DNA from: Candidatus Gastranaerophilales bacterium
GTDB taxonomy: Bacteria; Cyanobacteriota; Vampirovibrionia; Gastranaerophilales; Gastranaerophilaceae
Direction of reading: 5' to 3'
Assembly (NCBI GenBank): GCA_944325555.1
Contig: CALVAN010000007.1
Location: 26,879 to 90,878 of the forward strand
Length of the DNA stretch: 64,000 bases
The translations under genes were made by a program, and so were the position numbers. A model generated the notes under the pieces. It saw only the letters and a program-made list of their open reading frames with translations. It was not told the DNA's origin and searched no databases. Below, one piece after another: positions 35,617-45,437 of the stretch (position 1 is its first letter; every line of letters starts with the position of its first letter).

Positions 35617-36708
35617 ATGATTAAATTTTTAGACTTACATAAGATAAACGAAAGATTCAGAGAAGAAACAGACAAAAGAATAAAAGAAGTGCTTGATTCC
35701 GGATGGTATCTGTTAGGCAAACAAAATGAATTGTTTGAAAAACACTTTGCTGATTTTTGCGGTGTAAAACATTGCATTGGCTGCGGAAACGGACTTGAAG
35801 CATTAAGTTTGATAATAAAAGGATATGGATTTGGACCGAATGATGAAATAATTGTTCCTGCAAACACTTATATTGCCTCGATACTTGCAATAACACAAAA
35901 CGGATGCTCTCCTGTTCTTGTTGAGCCAGATATTAAAACATACAACATTAATCCTGACTTAATTGAAGAAAAAATTACAGATAAAACAAAGGCTATAATG
36001 GTTGTGCATTTATACGGTCAAGCTGTGGAAATGGATAAAATATGGGCACTTGCAAAAAAATACAATTTGAAAATAATTGAAGACTCTGCTCAAGCACATG
36101 GAGCTTATTATGAAGGTAAAAGGACAGGAAATCTTGGCGACGCAAGCGGATTTTCTTTCTACCCCGGCAAAAATCTAGGCTGCATGGGTGACGGTGGCTG
36201 CGTAACAACCAATGATGACAAACTGGCACGAAAAATTAGAGCAATAAGAAACTACGGATCTGAACAAAAATATAAAAACATTTATAAAGGAGTAAACTCA
36301 AGATTAGATGAAATACAAGCGGCCATATTAGATGTAAAACTTCCATATCTTGATGAAGATAATAAAAAACGGAGAGAAATTGCAAAATTCTACCGTGAAA
36401 ACATAAAAAATCCGGAGATAATACTTCCCGATACTTATGATGAAAAGGCCCATGTATGGCATATATTTGCAATAAGGACCTCTGACAGAGAAAAACTGCA
36501 AAAATATCTGTCTGATAATGACATACAAACACTAATCCACTACCCTACCCCGCCACACAAACAGGAATGCTATAAAGAATGGAATAATCTTAAATTCCCG
36601 ATTACAGAAAAAATACATAAAGAGATTCTTTCTCTGCCTATGAGTCCTGTTCTAACAGAAAATGAAGTTCAAAAAGTAGTTGAGGTCTTAAATGAATACA
36701 GATTATAA
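35617..36708 (+). CDS. fdtB: DegT/DnrJ/EryC1-family sugar aminotransferase (FdtB-like)
   Basis: 363 aa, typical length. PLP enzyme: [26 protein letters not shown]-type [30 protein letters not shown], and [15 protein letters not shown] with the Schiff-base Lys. [13 protein letters not shown] and the TPPHKQE region complete the VioA/FdtB group pattern. The likely reaction is glutamate-dependent amination of a dTDP-3-keto-6-deoxyhexose made by the FdtA-type enzyme at 31007. No FdtC acetyltransferase is seen nearby. The end overlaps the next gene by 17 bases. Confidence 0.88.
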   Translation: MIKFLDLHKINERFREETDKRIKEVLDSGWYLLGKQNELFEKHFADFCGVKHCIGCGNGLEALSLIIKGYGFGPNDEIIVPANTYIASILAITQNGCSPVLVEPDIKTYNINPDLIEEKITDKTKAIMVVHLYGQAVEMDKIWALAKKYNLKIIEDSAQAHGAYYEGKRTGNLGDASGFSFYPGKNLGCMGDGGCVTTNDDKLARKIRAIRNYGSEQKYKNIYKGVNSRLDEIQAAILDVKLPYLDEDNKKRREIAKFYRENIKNPEIILPDTYDEKAHVWHIFAIRTSDREKLQKYLSDNDIQTLIHYPTPPHKQECYKEWNNLKFPITEKIHKEILSLPMSPVLTENEVQKVVEVLNEYRL

Positions 36709-38215
36709 AAAAATATATGAAAATAAAAAGAAATTTGAGCACCTCTTAAGCAAAATCAATAAAAATAATGACTTGTCAGAAAACCTTATCATCGCAAATG
36801 AAGCGTTATATTTTGCTGTAAAACAAAACACAGGATATTATGTTTCAAATAAACTTGAAAAATTTTATTGTGATTGTGCAAAGCAGATAAAAACAGATAT
36901 TTCTAATATAGAATATGAAAAAAATTCCGTATTGCACGTTGCAACTTTAACCTGTAATATTGGCGGACATTCAAGAGTAATAGAAAGATGGGTAGAATTG
37001 GCACCCGAACATCAAAAAAACTCTGTTGTCCTTCTAAACCAAACTTGTGAAATTCCTTCTAAATTAAAAGAAAATACAGAAAAGAAAAACGGGCAGCTGT
37101 ATGTTTTGGACAAACAAGCCGACATTTTAGAAAAAGCAAAACAACTGCGAGAACTTGCAATGCATTATGAATACATAGTTTTGCATATACATATGGAAGA
37201 TCCAACAGCAGTGATTGCATTTGGTACTGAAGAATTTACAAGACCGGTTATGTTCTTTAACCATGCAGATCATCTTTTCTGGATAGGTAAGAGTATAACA
37301 GATAAACTTGTTGATTTAAGAGAAGTCCAATCAATAACAAAAAAGTATAGAGGAATTGATGATGTGTTTATATTACCTATTCCTCAAGAAATCAATAATA
37401 CAAAAAATATAAAAACAAAAGAAGAAGCAAGAAGATACTTGAACCTTCCTAATGCACAAAAAATAATACTCACAACCGGTTCTGAATTTAAATTTGCCCC
37501 TTTTAAAAATAAAAGCCTGCTACAACCACTTAAAGAAATTATAACGAATATACAGGATTCAATCTGCATTGCAATAGGACCTTCGTTAAAAAATGCCCAA
37601 TGGAAACAAGCTTTTGATGAAACAAATGGAAAAATCAAAGCAATTGGAGAAATTAACTATAACAAAGAATACTTTGACTACATTAAAGCAAGCGATTTAA
37701 TTATAGATTCCTGGCCTCTGAGCGGTGGAACAGTAATAAAAGATGCTATCACCTGCAAAAAACCAATATTAAGCCTTTTAAATCCAATAGGTCAATGTGA
37801 TTATGTTTTAAAATCAAAATGTTTTTGTAATACAGAAAGAGAACTTGTTCAAAAAGCCTGCGACATTTTATCAAACATTCAACAAAATGGAGAAGACTAT
37901 TTTTTAGATATTAACAAGTATTTTCAAGAAGAAACTGATATTATTTCTTGGCAAAACAAACTTGAAAAGTTATACAATTCTTTACCGAAAAAGCATAGTG
38001 TCAAAGATTTAAGTTCGGACAAAGACATCAACATCATTGATGATTATTCGTTATTACTAAATCAAACATATTCATTGCCTAAAAAGGAAAAACTAAAATC
38101 AATCAAACTAATAAAATATTATCTAAAATACTATTTGTATAAATACATAATTAAAAACCACTTAAAAAGGGATAAATATTTACAAATAGTTATAGAGCAA
38201 TATTTACAGAAATGA
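36692..38215 (+). CDS. GT-B-type glycosyltransferase-like protein
   Basis: 507 aa, not matched to a named family. Residues ~80-420 have a GT-B look: [24 protein letters not shown] (the G-G-H/x turn of N-terminal domains), [16 protein letters not shown] at the second-domain start, then [15 protein letters not shown] and a donor-site-like [21 protein letters not shown] with Gly-Gly-Thr. The N-terminal ~75 residues are helical and the C-terminus is basic. Co-translated with fdtB. Likely another glycosyl transfer step. Confidence 0.7.
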   Translation: MNTDYKKIYENKKKFEHLLSKINKNNDLSENLIIANEALYFAVKQNTGYYVSNKLEKFYCDCAKQIKTDISNIEYEKNSVLHVATLTCNIGGHSRVIERWVELAPEHQKNSVVLLNQTCEIPSKLKENTEKKNGQLYVLDKQADILEKAKQLRELAMHYEYIVLHIHMEDPTAVIAFGTEEFTRPVMFFNHADHLFWIGKSITDKLVDLREVQSITKKYRGIDDVFILPIPQEINNTKNIKTKEEARRYLNLPNAQKIILTTGSEFKFAPFKNKSLLQPLKEIITNIQDSICIAIGPSLKNAQWKQAFDETNGKIKAIGEINYNKEYFDYIKASDLIIDSWPLSGGTVIKDAITCKKPILSLLNPIGQCDYVLKSKCFCNTERELVQKACDILSNIQQNGEDYFLDINKYFQEETDIISWQNKLEKLYNSLPKKHSVKDLSSDKDINIIDDYSLLLNQTYSLPKKEKLKSIKLIKYYLKYYLYKYIIKNHLKRDKYLQIVIEQYLQK

Positions 38216-38234
38216 CAACTAAAAAGGGAAATTG

Positions 38235-39491
38235 ATGCTTTATCAAAAAGAACAGACAAATACTTATATTACAACACACAATGGCATAATAATCCCGCCA
38301 CCGGTCGATAAAAACGAAAAAATAGAGTACAATGTTAATTCTCATAGATTATGCGGAGTAATAAACACAGACAATGAATACATAGACATTTCCGCAAGAA
38401 GCTGTATGGTTCATAAAGAGCCGACCGGCTACTGGGAAGAAAGAAATAAAGAAAAAGTAAAATACATAGACGAAGATGTTATTTATCTGGGGATAATCGG
38501 CGGTCCGTTTATGGCTTACGGAAATTTGATACTTGATTCTGTTTCCCGCATATGGATATTTTTGGAAAACGAAGAATACAAAAACTTAAAAGCCGTATAT
38601 TTTTCAGATGATAATTATCAAGATAAGATTGTATTAACATTATTCAAATTGTTTGGTTTAAAAGAAGAAAATCTTATACGCTGCACAGAACCTCTTCAGG
38701 CAAAAAACGTGATTATTCCCGAAGAATCAATAGACCCATACTCTTTTTATACTGTAGAATTTAAACAAACTATAGACAAAATAAAAGAACAAATTCCCGC
38801 AAAAGAATTTCCAAAGATTTACTTTTCTCGCTCAAAGCTGAATGGCTGCGGTAAGACATACGGTGAAGAATATATTGAAAATATTTTCAAAAATGCAGGG
38901 TACAAAATCATTTATCCAGAACAATTGTCAATAACAGAACAAATTGCTTATCTAAAAGGTGCTCAATATTTTGCGGGTGTTGACGGTTCGGGAGTGCACA
39001 ATGCACTATTTCTGCAGGATGGAGCAAATTGTATTTACCTGCAAAGAAGTGAATATAAAAACAATGTGCAGCCGATTATTGATGAAATGAAGACCCTAAA
39101 CACACAATATATACAAGCAAATATCGAAACCTTCAGGTTATGTTTTTACGGCAATCCGTACCTTATAGGACTGACCAAAGATCTAAAAAGATTTTTTAAT
39201 AAAAATAATTTTAAATATTCAGAATACGAATATCAAAAAAATTTAAAGAAGATTTTACCGTTTTATCTAAATGCATTAGCAAACTCATATTCAGTAAAAA
39301 CAAACCTTGACAATCACTATTCCGACAAAGAATTACAAACATTCGCAAATTTCAGAAAACTGCTTAAATACCAGAATCAATTTTTGCTGCCCGTTTATAA
39401 ACGTTTTGTCTATAAATTCAAGCTTTATTATTACTTAAAACGGAAAAGATATAACAGAGTAAAAAAATATTATAAAAATTTGTATTTATAA
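38235..39491 (+). CDS. GT61-family glycosyltransferase
   Basis: About 418 aa. YLGIIGGPFMAYGNLILDSVSRIW, KIYFSRSKL, YKIIYPEQLSITEQIAYLKGAQYFAGVDGSGVHNALFLQ match the DUF563/GT61 pattern (the 'G..GS...N..F' segment near residue 255). Related bacterial enzymes act in capsule or O-antigen synthesis. The ATG at 38235 has AAAGGGA at a 6-base spacing; a TTG at 38232 is also in frame. The C-terminal ~50 residues are very basic and aromatic (KLYYYLKRKRY), possibly a membrane-surface contact. Confidence 0.82.
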   Translation: MLYQKEQTNTYITTHNGIIIPPPVDKNEKIEYNVNSHRLCGVINTDNEYIDISARSCMVHKEPTGYWEERNKEKVKYIDEDVIYLGIIGGPFMAYGNLILDSVSRIWIFLENEEYKNLKAVYFSDDNYQDKIVLTLFKLFGLKEENLIRCTEPLQAKNVIIPEESIDPYSFYTVEFKQTIDKIKEQIPAKEFPKIYFSRSKLNGCGKTYGEEYIENIFKNAGYKIIYPEQLSITEQIAYLKGAQYFAGVDGSGVHNALFLQDGANCIYLQRSEYKNNVQPIIDEMKTLNTQYIQANIETFRLCFYGNPYLIGLTKDLKRFFNKNNFKYSEYEYQKNLKKILPFYLNALANSYSVKTNLDNHYSDKELQTFANFRKLLKYQNQFLLPVYKRFVYKFKLYYYLKRKRYNRVKKYYKNLYL

Positions 39492-39579
39492 GAAATGCAC
39501 TATAAAACTTATTCCAAAAAACAAATATATTTTCTTGTGTTAAAATAATACCAACATGGAATATTAGGAGTATAAACAC

Positions 39580-40908
39580 ATGAAAATATGCGTTATTGGC
39601 ACAGGTTATGTAGGTTTGGTAGCGGGCACATGCCTGGCGGAGATGGGGAATGACGTTATTTGCGTCGACAAAGACACGGACAAACTTGCAAAACTCGAGC
39701 AGGGTATTATCCCTATATACGAACCGGGATTGGAAGAATTAATCAAAGTTAACGTTGCTGAAAACAGATTGTCTTTCACCAGCGACCTTGATGCTGCGGT
39801 AAAAAAATCTCTGGTCTGCTTTATTGCCGTTGGTACACCTCAGGGCGAAGACGGTTCCGCCGATTTGCAATATGTTTATGACGTAGCAAAATCAATAGGC
39901 AAAGCCCTGAACGGATACAAAGTAATTATCGACAAATCCACAGTTCCCGTAGGTACCGCAGAAAAAGTTACGGAAATAATCAAAGCCGAAACTAACGAAG
40001 AATTCGATGTCGTTTCTAACCCCGAATTTTTAAAACAGGGTGCTGCTGTTGATGACTTCTTAAAACCCGACAGAGTTGTTATAGGTTCCAACTCTCACAG
40101 AGCAACCGAAATCATGCAGGAACTCTACGCTCCGTTTTTGAGAACAGGAAACCCTGTCATTATAATGGACGTAAAATCGGCAGAAATGACAAAATACGCA
40201 GCTAACTCTTTCCTTGCCGTAAAAATTTCTTACGCAAACGAAATCGCCAATATCTGCGAAAAAGTCGGCGCTGACGCAGAAATGGTAAGAATCGGCATGT
40301 GTTCCGACAAACGTATCGGCTCCCAGTTCCTGTTCCCGGGGTTGGGATACGGCGGAAGCTGTTTTCCTAAAGATGTTAAGGCTCTGTTAAAAACAGCAAA
40401 AGACTTTGGCTGCGACTATCAGCTGTTGGAATCTGCCGACAAGGTTAACAAACTTCAAAGACAAATTTTTATCAATAAAATTTTAAAAAGATTCGGCGAA
40501 AACCTTACAGGAAAGACTTTTGCCGTATGGGGACTTGCTTTCAAGCCAAAAACAAATGATATGAGAGAAGCTCCGGCTATCACTATCATAAATGCTCTTT
40601 TGGAACGTGGTGCAAAAATTCAGGCATACGACCCCAAAGCGTTTGACTGTGCTGAGATGATTTTCGGAAACAAAATAACTTATGCAAAATCTTCTTACGA
40701 CGCATTAAAAGATGCTGATGCACTGCTTCTGTTAACTGAATGGAACGAGTTCAGACGTCCTGATTTTGACAGAATAAAAGATCTGTTAAAAACACCGGTT
40801 ATCTTTGACGGCAGAAACCAGTATGACGCAAAAAGGCTTATTCAAAGAGGTTTTGAATACACCTGCGTAGGCAAGAATACAGAAAATAAAGAAACCGCTT
40901 GCTGCTAA
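39580..40908 (+). CDS. ugd: UDP-glucose 6-dehydrogenase
   Basis: 442 aa. MKICVIGTGYVGLVAGTCLAEMGNDV (NAD site), STVPVGTAEKV, NPEFLKQGAAVDDFLKPDRVVIG, AAEMTKYA-type SAEMTKYAANSFLA and the catalytic GYGGSCFPKD are all present. It oxidises UDP-glucose to UDP-glucuronate, a precursor of acidic surface sugars. ATTAGGAG lies 10 bases before the ATG. Base composition here is closer to the housekeeping flank than to the AT-rich transferase block. A strong terminator follows, closing the glycan locus. Confidence 0.95.
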   Translation: MKICVIGTGYVGLVAGTCLAEMGNDVICVDKDTDKLAKLEQGIIPIYEPGLEELIKVNVAENRLSFTSDLDAAVKKSLVCFIAVGTPQGEDGSADLQYVYDVAKSIGKALNGYKVIIDKSTVPVGTAEKVTEIIKAETNEEFDVVSNPEFLKQGAAVDDFLKPDRVVIGSNSHRATEIMQELYAPFLRTGNPVIIMDVKSAEMTKYAANSFLAVKISYANEIANICEKVGADAEMVRIGMCSDKRIGSQFLFPGLGYGGSCFPKDVKALLKTAKDFGCDYQLLESADKVNKLQRQIFINKILKRFGENLTGKTFAVWGLAFKPKTNDMREAPAITIINALLERGAKIQAYDPKAFDCAEMIFGNKITYAKSSYDALKDADALLLLTEWNEFRRPDFDRIKDLLKTPVIFDGRNQYDAKRLIQRGFEYTCVGKNTENKETACC

Positions 40909-40935
40909 CTAAATTCAGTTAATAAAAAATTATTT

Positions 40936-40971
40936 AAAAAGATTCTCCGTCCTCGAGAATCTTTTTAATTT
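40936..40971 (+). terminator. Intrinsic terminator after ugd
   Basis: AAAAAGATTCTC - CGTCCTC - GAGAATCTTTTT, a 12-bp perfect stem ending in T5 then AATTTT, 28 bases after the ugd stop. Confidence 0.9.
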
Positions 40972-41001
40972 TATAGAATAATATGAAAAACAAAAATAAT
41001 T

Positions 41002-41294
41002 TTCATATAGTCAACTGCCCCCGACAAGGTCAGAATACGGCACGGAAAAATTACATTTTTCCTTTGCCTGCCTCTAAAAAACGATACTTAATCGTTTTTC
41101 AGAGTTCTTGGGTACAATAAACAAGTACAATATTGGCTATACAACAAGGGAACCCAAGGACTCCGTTCGGAAGGTGCCTGTGGCACGTTACGAATGGAGG
41201 GAAGTGCATGGGGTCACTTCCGTAAAATGCTAGACTCGGCGCCACTCGCACTCCGTGTACCACTCCTACAAGCGAGTTCCCACTCAGACAATTA
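41002..41294. repeat. Dispersed intergenic repeat, copy A
   Basis: This gene-free stretch matches, in reverse orientation, the sequence at 63473-63689. Shared blocks include CATATAGTCAACTGCCCCCG (41004), GTACAATATTGGCTATACAA (about 41125), GTGCATGGGGTCACTT (about 41205) and CACTCCTACAAGCGAG (41263). It also has the GTGCCtGTGGCAC palindrome. Copy A carries about 70 extra bases around 41030-41100. No coding potential is seen. Confidence 0.75.
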
Positions 41295-41331
41295 ACTTAA
41301 GAAATTTGTATAAAAATTTAATATATTTTAT

Positions 41332-41360
41332 ATGACATGTTCAAAAAAATTTGATACAAT
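41332..41360 (+). promoter_or_regulatory. Promoter of the DUF2582 gene
   Basis: ATGACA (41332-41337), a 17-base spacer, TACAAT (41355-41360), 56 bases before the start codon. Good sigma70-type spacing. Confidence 0.5.
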
Positions 41361-41415
41361 GATTTTGTTAATAAATAAAATTATCTGTTATAGAAAAAAG
41401 AAGGAGATTTGAAAG

Positions 41416-41625
41416 ATGAATTATTTTATCGGAGAAGCTGCCGGCAAAGTTTATGAATTTTTAGCCGATCAAAAAAACAACGAAACTACTATTTCAAAAT
41501 TAGAAAAAAACTTGGATCTTGAACAAAATTTTGTTTCAATGGGTATCGGCTGGCTTGCACATGAAGGTAAAGTTGACCTCGACGGTAAAGGTGCAAGAAC
41601 AAAAGTAAGATTAACTGATATATAA
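41416..41625 (+). CDS. DUF2582-type winged-helix protein
   Basis: 69 aa. FIGEAAGKVYEFLADQKN, TTISKLEKNLDLEQNFVSMGIGWLAHEGKVDL fits the winged helix-turn-helix family DUF2582 (PF10771), which is small and single-domain. It is a probable DNA-binding protein of unknown target. AGAAGGAGATTTGAAAG precedes the ATG, a very strong ribosome site. It is monocistronic, with its own promoter and terminator. Confidence 0.75.
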   Translation: MNYFIGEAAGKVYEFLADQKNNETTISKLEKNLDLEQNFVSMGIGWLAHEGKVDLDGKGARTKVRLTDI

Positions 41626-41650
41626 TTCAAGTGTGCTTATATTAGTATTA

Positions 41651-41680
41651 AAAAAGAGCTGATAAAAATCAGCTCTTTTT
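41651..41680 (+). terminator. Intrinsic terminator after the DUF2582 gene
   Basis: AAAAAGAGCTGAT - AAAA - ATCAGCTCTTTTT, a perfect stem with a terminal T-run, 25 bases after the stop. Confidence 0.9.
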
Positions 41681-41787
41681 AATGTCCAAAATAGGATTAT
41701 TGTAAAGAATTTTTGCAATAACTCTTATTTATTTTCGGGTTATTATACAATATAATAATAGGATTAATTAGTTTTTTTGGAGTATCG

Positions 41788-43572
41788 ATGAAATTAAAAG
41801 ACACACTGGCGGAAAGCTCATTCGATTACGTATATTTAACAAAAAGAATGTACAAATATATTAAGCCGTATATGTTCAGAATAATACTCGGCTTTTTAAT
41901 AGCACTTCCTGTCGGAGCGCTTGACGGTGTTGTTGCTTATGCGCTTAAGCCCTATATGGATGAGGTTTTAATCAAAAAGAACATGCTGCTTGCGTATATT
42001 ATTCCGTTTGGTATTGTTGCGTTTGCAGCGTTGCAGGGTGTTTTAAGATACTTAAACGATTACCTGACAAGCTGGACCGGACAAAAAGTTACAAACGACG
42101 TAAAACTCGGTTTGTTCAAAAAACTTGTGCAAATGGATCCCAAATTTTATGACGAAAACTCTTCCGGTATAATCCTAACAAGGTATCTGTCAGACCCGGG
42201 AACGGCTTCAACAGGAATTCTGGATAATTTAAAAGCTTTAATGAGCTCCGGTATCGGCGCACTGGCTCTTATCGGAGTTATGCTGTACAACTCGTGGGAG
42301 CTTGCACTGGTAGGTGTGCTTGTGCTTTGTATTGCATTTTTGCCTGCAGCTTTGTTGAGAAAAAGAATTAAAGCTACTTCAAATAAAAATATGAAAATCG
42401 GCGGAAATATTACAACCGATTTTAACGAAACAACCTCTGGAAACAAAATTATAACCTCGTACAACCTTGCAGGGTATCAATACAACAAATTCAACAAAGA
42501 AATTCATGACTCTTTTGACGTAAACATGTCGCTTGTAAAAAGATCGGCCTGGATGTCGCCGATAATGTACACTATTGCGTCCGTGGGGATTGCGCTTGTT
42601 ATGGCATTCGGTACATATTTGGTGCTGTCGGGTAAAATGACAAGCGGAAGCTTGCTGTCTTTCGTTACTTCGCTTCTGCTTTTGTACAAGCCAGTTAAAA
42701 CACTTGGAAATACACTGACAAGTTTGCAAAACATCTTTGTTTCTTTATGTCGTACGTTAGAGCTGTTTGATATAGAACCTGAAATAAAAGACAAAGAAAA
42801 TGCCATTGAACTCACAGAAGTGAGAGAAGGTGTTGCATTGGAAAACGTTTGGTTTGAATATGTAAAAGGCACACCCGTATTAAAAGGAATCAATCTTTCC
42901 GCACATGTCGGGGAAACAGTTGCAATTGTAGGAAATTCAGGCGGCGGAAAAACAACTATAGCAAATCTTATCCCCAGATTTTACGATGTAACAGGCGGTG
43001 CGATTAAAATTGACGGTATAGATATAAGAGATTATACGCTTACCTCTTTAAGAGAACACATATCCGTAGTATTCCAAGACAATTTCTTGTTCTCCGGAAC
43101 AATCCGTGAAAACTTAGTAATGGGGAATTTTAAAGCAACTGAAGAAGACATACAAAGAGTCGTAAAGGCTGCACATATAGATGAATTTTTGGATGACATG
43201 CCTAACGGCATAGATACAGAAATAGGCGAAAGAGGAACAACACTTTCCGGCGGTCAAAGACAGCGTGTTGCAATTGCAAGAGCAATGTTAAAAGATGCCC
43301 CGATTGTTATACTTGACGAGGCAACATCTGCATTGGATAACAAATCCGAGGCAATTGTACAAAAAGCTCTTGACAACCTTATGCAAAACAAAACGGTTTT
43401 TGTTATTGCACACAGATTGTCTACAATTAAAAACGCAAATAAAATTGCTGTAATAAATGAAGGTGAACTTGTTGAACTCGGTACGCATGATGAACTTTTG
43501 TGCAGAGAAGATGGCTTCTACAAACGCCTTTATGAAATGCAGTTTGCGAAATCAAACGTGCCCGCCGTGTGA
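41788..43572 (+). CDS. ABC exporter half-transporter (MsbA/PglK-like)
   Basis: 594 aa, membrane domain fused to ATPase. Six predicted membrane segments lie in residues ~30-310 (for example ILGFLIALPVGALDGVVAYAL, MLAYIIPFGIVAFAAL). The ATPase follows: Walker A GNSGGGKTT (about 388-396), Q-loop VFQDNFLF, signature LSGGQRQRVAIARA, Walker B IVILDEATSALD and H-loop AHRLST. Such homodimers flip lipid A or lipid-linked oligosaccharides. Close to the glycan locus, it could flip the assembled glycolipid (inference), but a housekeeping MsbA role is equally possible. Its last codons are the first copy of a 97-bp tandem repeat. Confidence 0.9.
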   Translation: MKLKDTLAESSFDYVYLTKRMYKYIKPYMFRIILGFLIALPVGALDGVVAYALKPYMDEVLIKKNMLLAYIIPFGIVAFAALQGVLRYLNDYLTSWTGQKVTNDVKLGLFKKLVQMDPKFYDENSSGIILTRYLSDPGTASTGILDNLKALMSSGIGALALIGVMLYNSWELALVGVLVLCIAFLPAALLRKRIKATSNKNMKIGGNITTDFNETTSGNKIITSYNLAGYQYNKFNKEIHDSFDVNMSLVKRSAWMSPIMYTIASVGIALVMAFGTYLVLSGKMTSGSLLSFVTSLLLLYKPVKTLGNTLTSLQNIFVSLCRTLELFDIEPEIKDKENAIELTEVREGVALENVWFEYVKGTPVLKGINLSAHVGETVAIVGNSGGGKTTIANLIPRFYDVTGGAIKIDGIDIRDYTLTSLREHISVVFQDNFLFSGTIRENLVMGNFKATEEDIQRVVKAAHIDEFLDDMPNGIDTEIGERGTTLSGGQRQRVAIARAMLKDAPIVILDEATSALDNKSEAIVQKALDNLMQNKTVFVIAHRLSTIKNANKIAVINEGELVELGTHDELLCREDGFYKRLYEMQFAKSNVPAV

Positions 43573-43770
43573 GGTAACACCGAACCCAGGGCACATGTGA
43601 GGGCAAACGTTCAGTTTGACCCGAACGTTTGATTTCAAGACAGCGAAATCAAACGTGCCCGCCGTGTGAGGTAACGCCGAACCCAGGGCACATGTGAGGG
43701 CAAACGTTCAGTTTGACCGAGCGTTTGATTTCAAGACAGCGAAATCAAACGTGCCCGCCGTGTGAGCAAA
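43546..43770. repeat. 97-bp tandem repeat starting inside the ABC transporter 3' end
   Basis: A unit beginning GCGAAATCAAACGTGCCCGCC occurs at 43546, 43643 and (partly) 43739; spacings are 97 and 96 bases. Unit 1 includes the transporter's last codons and stop. Each unit folds: GTTTGATTTC-AAGACAGC-GAAATCAAAC is a perfect 10-bp hairpin at each unit junction, CAAACGTTC pairs with GAACGTTTG, and GTGCCC pairs with GGGCAC. The AAGACAGC loop is shared with the repeats at 10.3 and 63.9 kb. It fills most of the 311-base gap to the next gene. Confidence 0.85.
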
Positions 43771-43883
43771 GCGAAAAACATTTGTTTTCTGCATAATGTT
43801 TTTGCAGGTTGCAGGGCAATAAAACTCAATTTTTTGTTTTTATATATATAGCATTAGTCAAAAAAATGAGTTAAAATAAATAA

Positions 43884-44063
43884 ATGGACAACATTAAAGA
43901 TATTAAAGAGATACTGGCACAAAAAATTAAAAAGGCTGAAGAAGAAAACAACAAGCCTTCTAAAACAGTGTCGAATGCTACAAACCCTATTTTAAAAAAG
44001 CTCATGCAATTTAAAAATGATAATTTGTCCAAAAAGTTTGATATTAATGATTTGTTAAAATAA
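43884..44063 (+). CDS. Small hypothetical protein (59 aa)
   Basis: Reads MDNIKDIKEILAQKIKKAEE, then a Lys/Asn-rich middle, and ends FDINDLLK. The stop overlaps the start of the next gene (TAATG), which argues for real co-translation. Lysine-rich and helical; no family recognised and no strong Shine-Dalgarno. Confidence 0.55.
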   Translation: MDNIKDIKEILAQKIKKAEEENNKPSKTVSNATNPILKKLMQFKNDNLSKKFDINDLLK

Positions 44064-44566
44064 TGTATTACTTAAAAAATACTCTTTTTCAAGATTTGAC
44101 TAAAAATCAAAAGTCGGCTTTGTTCGGCTTTGTAAAAAGTTTTGTCAAAAAACATTCCGAAAAAAATTCACAGGAGATTCTTGCACTGTTTATCGAGGAC
44201 GAACAGTATTACTACGAGCAAAAGAACCCTCATTTTGAATGGATAATACCCGAGTTTGAAAAAGAGCAGTTTTTGAAAGAATTAATACAGCTCATTGACG
44301 AAAATAAAAAACAGCTTGCAATTAAAGAGGCTCAAAAACCTTTTATCGAAAAACAAAAGGCTCTTGCTAAAGAACAAAGAAAAAAAGCGGCAGAGTTTAA
44401 ATTGTCCAAACAACCGCCTACAAAAAAACAGCTTTATTATTATGATATGCTTTGTAAAAAGTACAATATTAATCAAGAGTCTGTTGAAAATTTGTCACGA
44501 CTTGATTTAAAAAACATGATAGGGAAAATTATTGATGAACACGATACGGGAACTAAAAAAATCTGA
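44063..44566 (+). CDS. Hypothetical protein upstream of prmC
   Basis: 167 aa, no family recognised. The N-terminal ~75 residues are acidic and aromatic. A Lys/Gln/Glu-rich helix (EAQKPFIEKQKALAKEQRKK) follows, then a C-terminal module, PPTKKQLYYYDMLCKKYNI ... LSRLDLKNMIGKII, that looks like a small helical (SAP- or UBA-like) nucleic-acid-binding motif. That last reading is a guess. It overlaps the 59-aa gene by 1 base and prmC by 32, so all three form one operon. Confidence 0.7.
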   Translation: MYYLKNTLFQDLTKNQKSALFGFVKSFVKKHSEKNSQEILALFIEDEQYYYEQKNPHFEWIIPEFEKEQFLKELIQLIDENKKQLAIKEAQKPFIEKQKALAKEQRKKAAEFKLSKQPPTKKQLYYYDMLCKKYNINQESVENLSRLDLKNMIGKIIDEHDTGTKKI

Positions 44567-45392
44567 TTTGATAAAGGCATATACGGATGCAGGTTTTTCC
44601 ACCGAAACTGCCTGCGCCGAAATTGATTTTGCAATCGAGGTCATAAGCGGACTTACACCAAAAGATTTAATAATAGGCATTATGCCTTCACTAAAGGATA
44701 TACAAAAACTGTATGATACCGTACAAACAAGGCTCTCAACCCGACAGCCGATTGCGCAGCTTTTAGGATGTTCTTATTTTATGGGCAATAAGTTTGAAAT
44801 TTCTGTTAATACACTTATTCCCCGTCCCGAAACCGAACTTTTGGTTAAAACTGCAATAGAAATTATTAACGAAAAAAATTTTAAACAAGTGCTAGATATA
44901 GGCACAGGCTGCGGCTGCATTGCGTGCATGATAGCCAAACATACAAAAGCACAGGTTCTAGGCGTGGATATATCAAACGATGCTTTAAAAATCTCGCTTA
45001 ACAATGCGATGCATCTTGATTTGATGAACAGAGCACTTTTCAGAAAGTCGGATTTGTTCTCTAAAATAAGAGAAGAAGAAAAATTTGATTTCATTGTGTC
45101 GAATCCACCCTACATTCCGTATAGCGAAAAACCTCATCTGCAAACCGAAGTTAGAGAGTTTGAACCTGATAGTGCATTGTTTACCTCGGATAACAAGGGG
45201 CTTGAATTTTACCGAAAAATTACGGCATTGGCACCGCAATATCTTAACAGCAGCGGTTATCTGGCTTTTGAGGTCGGAATAAAACAGGCATGTGATGTAA
45301 AAGATTTGATGAGTGATGCAGGATTTAAAAATATAGATATATTAAAAGATGTATCAAGCGTAGAACGTGTTGTAGTAGGGAATTTGAGCTAA
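44535..45392 (+). CDS. prmC: Release factor glutamine N5-methyltransferase
   Basis: About 285 aa. An N-terminal helical domain (1-~75) precedes the SAM fold: LIPRPETELLVKTAIE, VLDIGTGCGCIACMIAK (motif I), VDISNDAL and the catalytic NPPYIP with FIVSNPPY. It methylates the GGQ glutamine of release factors. The ATG at 44535 (AGGGA 9 bases upstream) is preferred over TTG at 44532. No terminator is visible before the rubrerythrin promoter. Confidence 0.92.
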   Translation: MNTIRELKKSDLIKAYTDAGFSTETACAEIDFAIEVISGLTPKDLIIGIMPSLKDIQKLYDTVQTRLSTRQPIAQLLGCSYFMGNKFEISVNTLIPRPETELLVKTAIEIINEKNFKQVLDIGTGCGCIACMIAKHTKAQVLGVDISNDALKISLNNAMHLDLMNRALFRKSDLFSKIREEEKFDFIVSNPPYIPYSEKPHLQTEVREFEPDSALFTSDNKGLEFYRKITALAPQYLNSSGYLAFEVGIKQACDVKDLMSDAGFKNIDILKDVSSVERVVVGNLS

Positions 45393-45404
45393 ATTTACAA
45401 AAGC

Positions 45405-45433
45405 TTGATTTTTCAAATGAGAGTATGTATAAT
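45405..45433 (+). promoter_or_regulatory. Promoter of the rubrerythrin gene
   Basis: TTGATT (45405-45410), exactly 17 bases, TATAAT (45428-45433). Strong sigma70-type match 87 bases before the start codon. Confidence 0.7.
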
Positions 45434-45437
45434 AATA

